Assembly: GCA_934047225.1 (NCBI GenBank)
Contig: OW203992.1
Location: 8,607,501-8,671,500, forward strand
Direction of reading: 5' to 3'
From: Ypsolopha sequella
Lineage: Eukaryota; Arthropoda; Insecta; Lepidoptera; Ypsolophidae
Length of the DNA stretch: 64,000 nucleotides
In this document: positions 63,071 through 64,000 of the stretch, piece after piece
Layout: every line of letters begins with the position of its first letter
How positions within the stretch are numbered: position 1 is the stretch's first letter
The notes under the pieces: model-generated
Databases searched by the model: none
Told to the model about the DNA's origin: nothing
What the model saw: the letters and a program-made list of their open reading frames with translations, nothing else
Program-made: the position numbers and the translations under genes

Positions 63071-63346
63071 TCTCTCAGAGTAAAATAGACAATTATTTCA
63101 GTAGTCCTTTCTTTTGAAGCGATTTGCTTTTGAAATTAAATTTGCTTAATTCTTTACGGTAAATGAAAATCGAGGAGTTTTTACAAAATTAGCACTTACA
63201 ATCCTTGATTAAAAATCGATTCTTCTGATTTGTAACAAAATATTCAGAAATAATTATAACGACTAAAATGCAAGTTGTATCTAAGTACGATGTATACAAG
63301 TAGTCTGCTATATGCAGGAACATATTTTCAAGGCCCACTTTTTATG

Positions 63347-63698
63347 TATCAAAACCGAACAGAAAGTCGACTATTTTGCCCTAGGGCTTTATTATTATTT
63401 TTTTTTTTTATTTATTTACGAGAAGTCGGCTAACATGCAACCTTTCCTGTGTACCATAAATGTTATAATTTTTTTTCCACTGTTTAACGGCTCTGGATAC
63501 AACTCTTTTGAGCCAACTATAATTTAAAGTTCACAAGATTATATTTGTTTTATTTCCTTACACTATGCATTGAAAAATTACACGGGTGTAAGAGCAATAA
63601 ATTACTCGGTTACGTTTAAAACACTCGCTACGCTCGTGTTTTAAATCGTCCTTGGATATTATTCATTTTCGCCCTTGTAAAGCATAAACTACTATTTT
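63347..63698 (-). repeat. Repeat family G, copy 3
   Basis: Same layout as copy 2: ACCGAACAGAAAGTCGACTA, TTTTGCCCTAGGGCTTTATT, CACTGTTTAACGGCTCTGGA, TTCGCCCTTGTAAAGCATAA. The three copies agree better at the ends than in the A/T runs. Confidence 0.7.
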
Positions 63699-64000
63699 AA
63701 TGATATTACAATAGCTTTAAACTAATTGAATTTTCCACAGTCATGATATTAGCCGTAAATTTCTAAAAAAATCTAATCATTTTAAAGCTATCATAATATC
63801 ATTAAAATATGTTTATGTATTTATTAAACTTTTGTTATACATTGTTCTTAGCTAAAAGTTATATTTTGGGAAGAATCGCCTCTTAATTATTAAAGTTTAT
63901 CTCTTCATTTAACAAGCCATCGTCTCTTAACCAAATTAATCGAAGTAATATTTAAACCTGAAAATAATAGTACCTTCGACTTTGTAGTAAATTTATAAGT

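Overview
The window is a piece of an insect nuclear genome, almost certainly Lepidoptera. It is AT-rich and gene-poor, and it is packed with families typical of moth and butterfly DNA: tRNA-derived SINEs, a Helitron end of the 'GCCGCGGGCAAAAGCTAGT' type, the abundant 'GGGTTCCGTAC' repeat, non-LTR retrotransposon 3' ends and many fold-back MITEs. The only host gene I can support is a minus-strand LIM-only gene of the LMO4 type. Its three coding exons join in frame into a 195-residue protein with two complete LIM domains: 61976-61681 (Met1, LIM1), 17187-17032 (first part of LIM2) and 15517-15382 (end of LIM2, basic C-terminal tail, TGA). The junctions are GT/AG and all are phase 2. Intron 1 is 44,493 bp and makes up most of the window; intron 2 is 1,514 bp. 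A good splice acceptor at 62049-62048 implies one or more upstream 5' UTR exons that I cannot place.

Layout. 1-14.7 kb: DNA downstream of the gene, with fold-back elements, SINE pieces, a Helitron 3' end, LINE 3' ends, the GGGTTCCGTAC repeat and GC-richer unique blocks (about 5.2-5.9 and 8.4-9.5 kb). 14.7-17.2 kb: 3' UTR, last two coding exons and short intron 2. 17.2-61.7 kb: intron 1, a dense graveyard of mobile DNA. It holds two small hAT-like elements with 8-bp target duplications, one of them nested in a SINE; a TTAA-flanked 354-bp fold-back element; several multi-copy fold-back families; two LINE protein remnants (about 23.3 and 27.7 kb); and a 3.34-kb THAP/P-element-like transposon (35028-38367) with 31-bp inverted repeats, a target duplication and a broken transposase. 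Between the repeats are unique blocks rich in TAATTA and GC (about 32.3-33.1, 46.9-47.6, 48.6-49.5, 50.2-50.5, 52.5-52.7, 56.6-57.9 and 60.3-60.5 kb). I read these as candidate cis-regulatory DNA of the LMO4 gene. 61.7-64 kb: first coding exon, the upstream intron with another fold-back copy, and a GC-rich block at 62.6-63.1 kb.

How it works together. LMO proteins have no homeodomain; they compete for and bridge LDB/Chip-type cofactors. The large intron would be expected to hold enhancers. The P-like transposase lies in the same transcriptional direction as the host gene, and the many inverted repeats would fold into hairpins in the pre-mRNA. No CRISPR array, rRNA, convincing functional tRNA or second intact host gene was seen.
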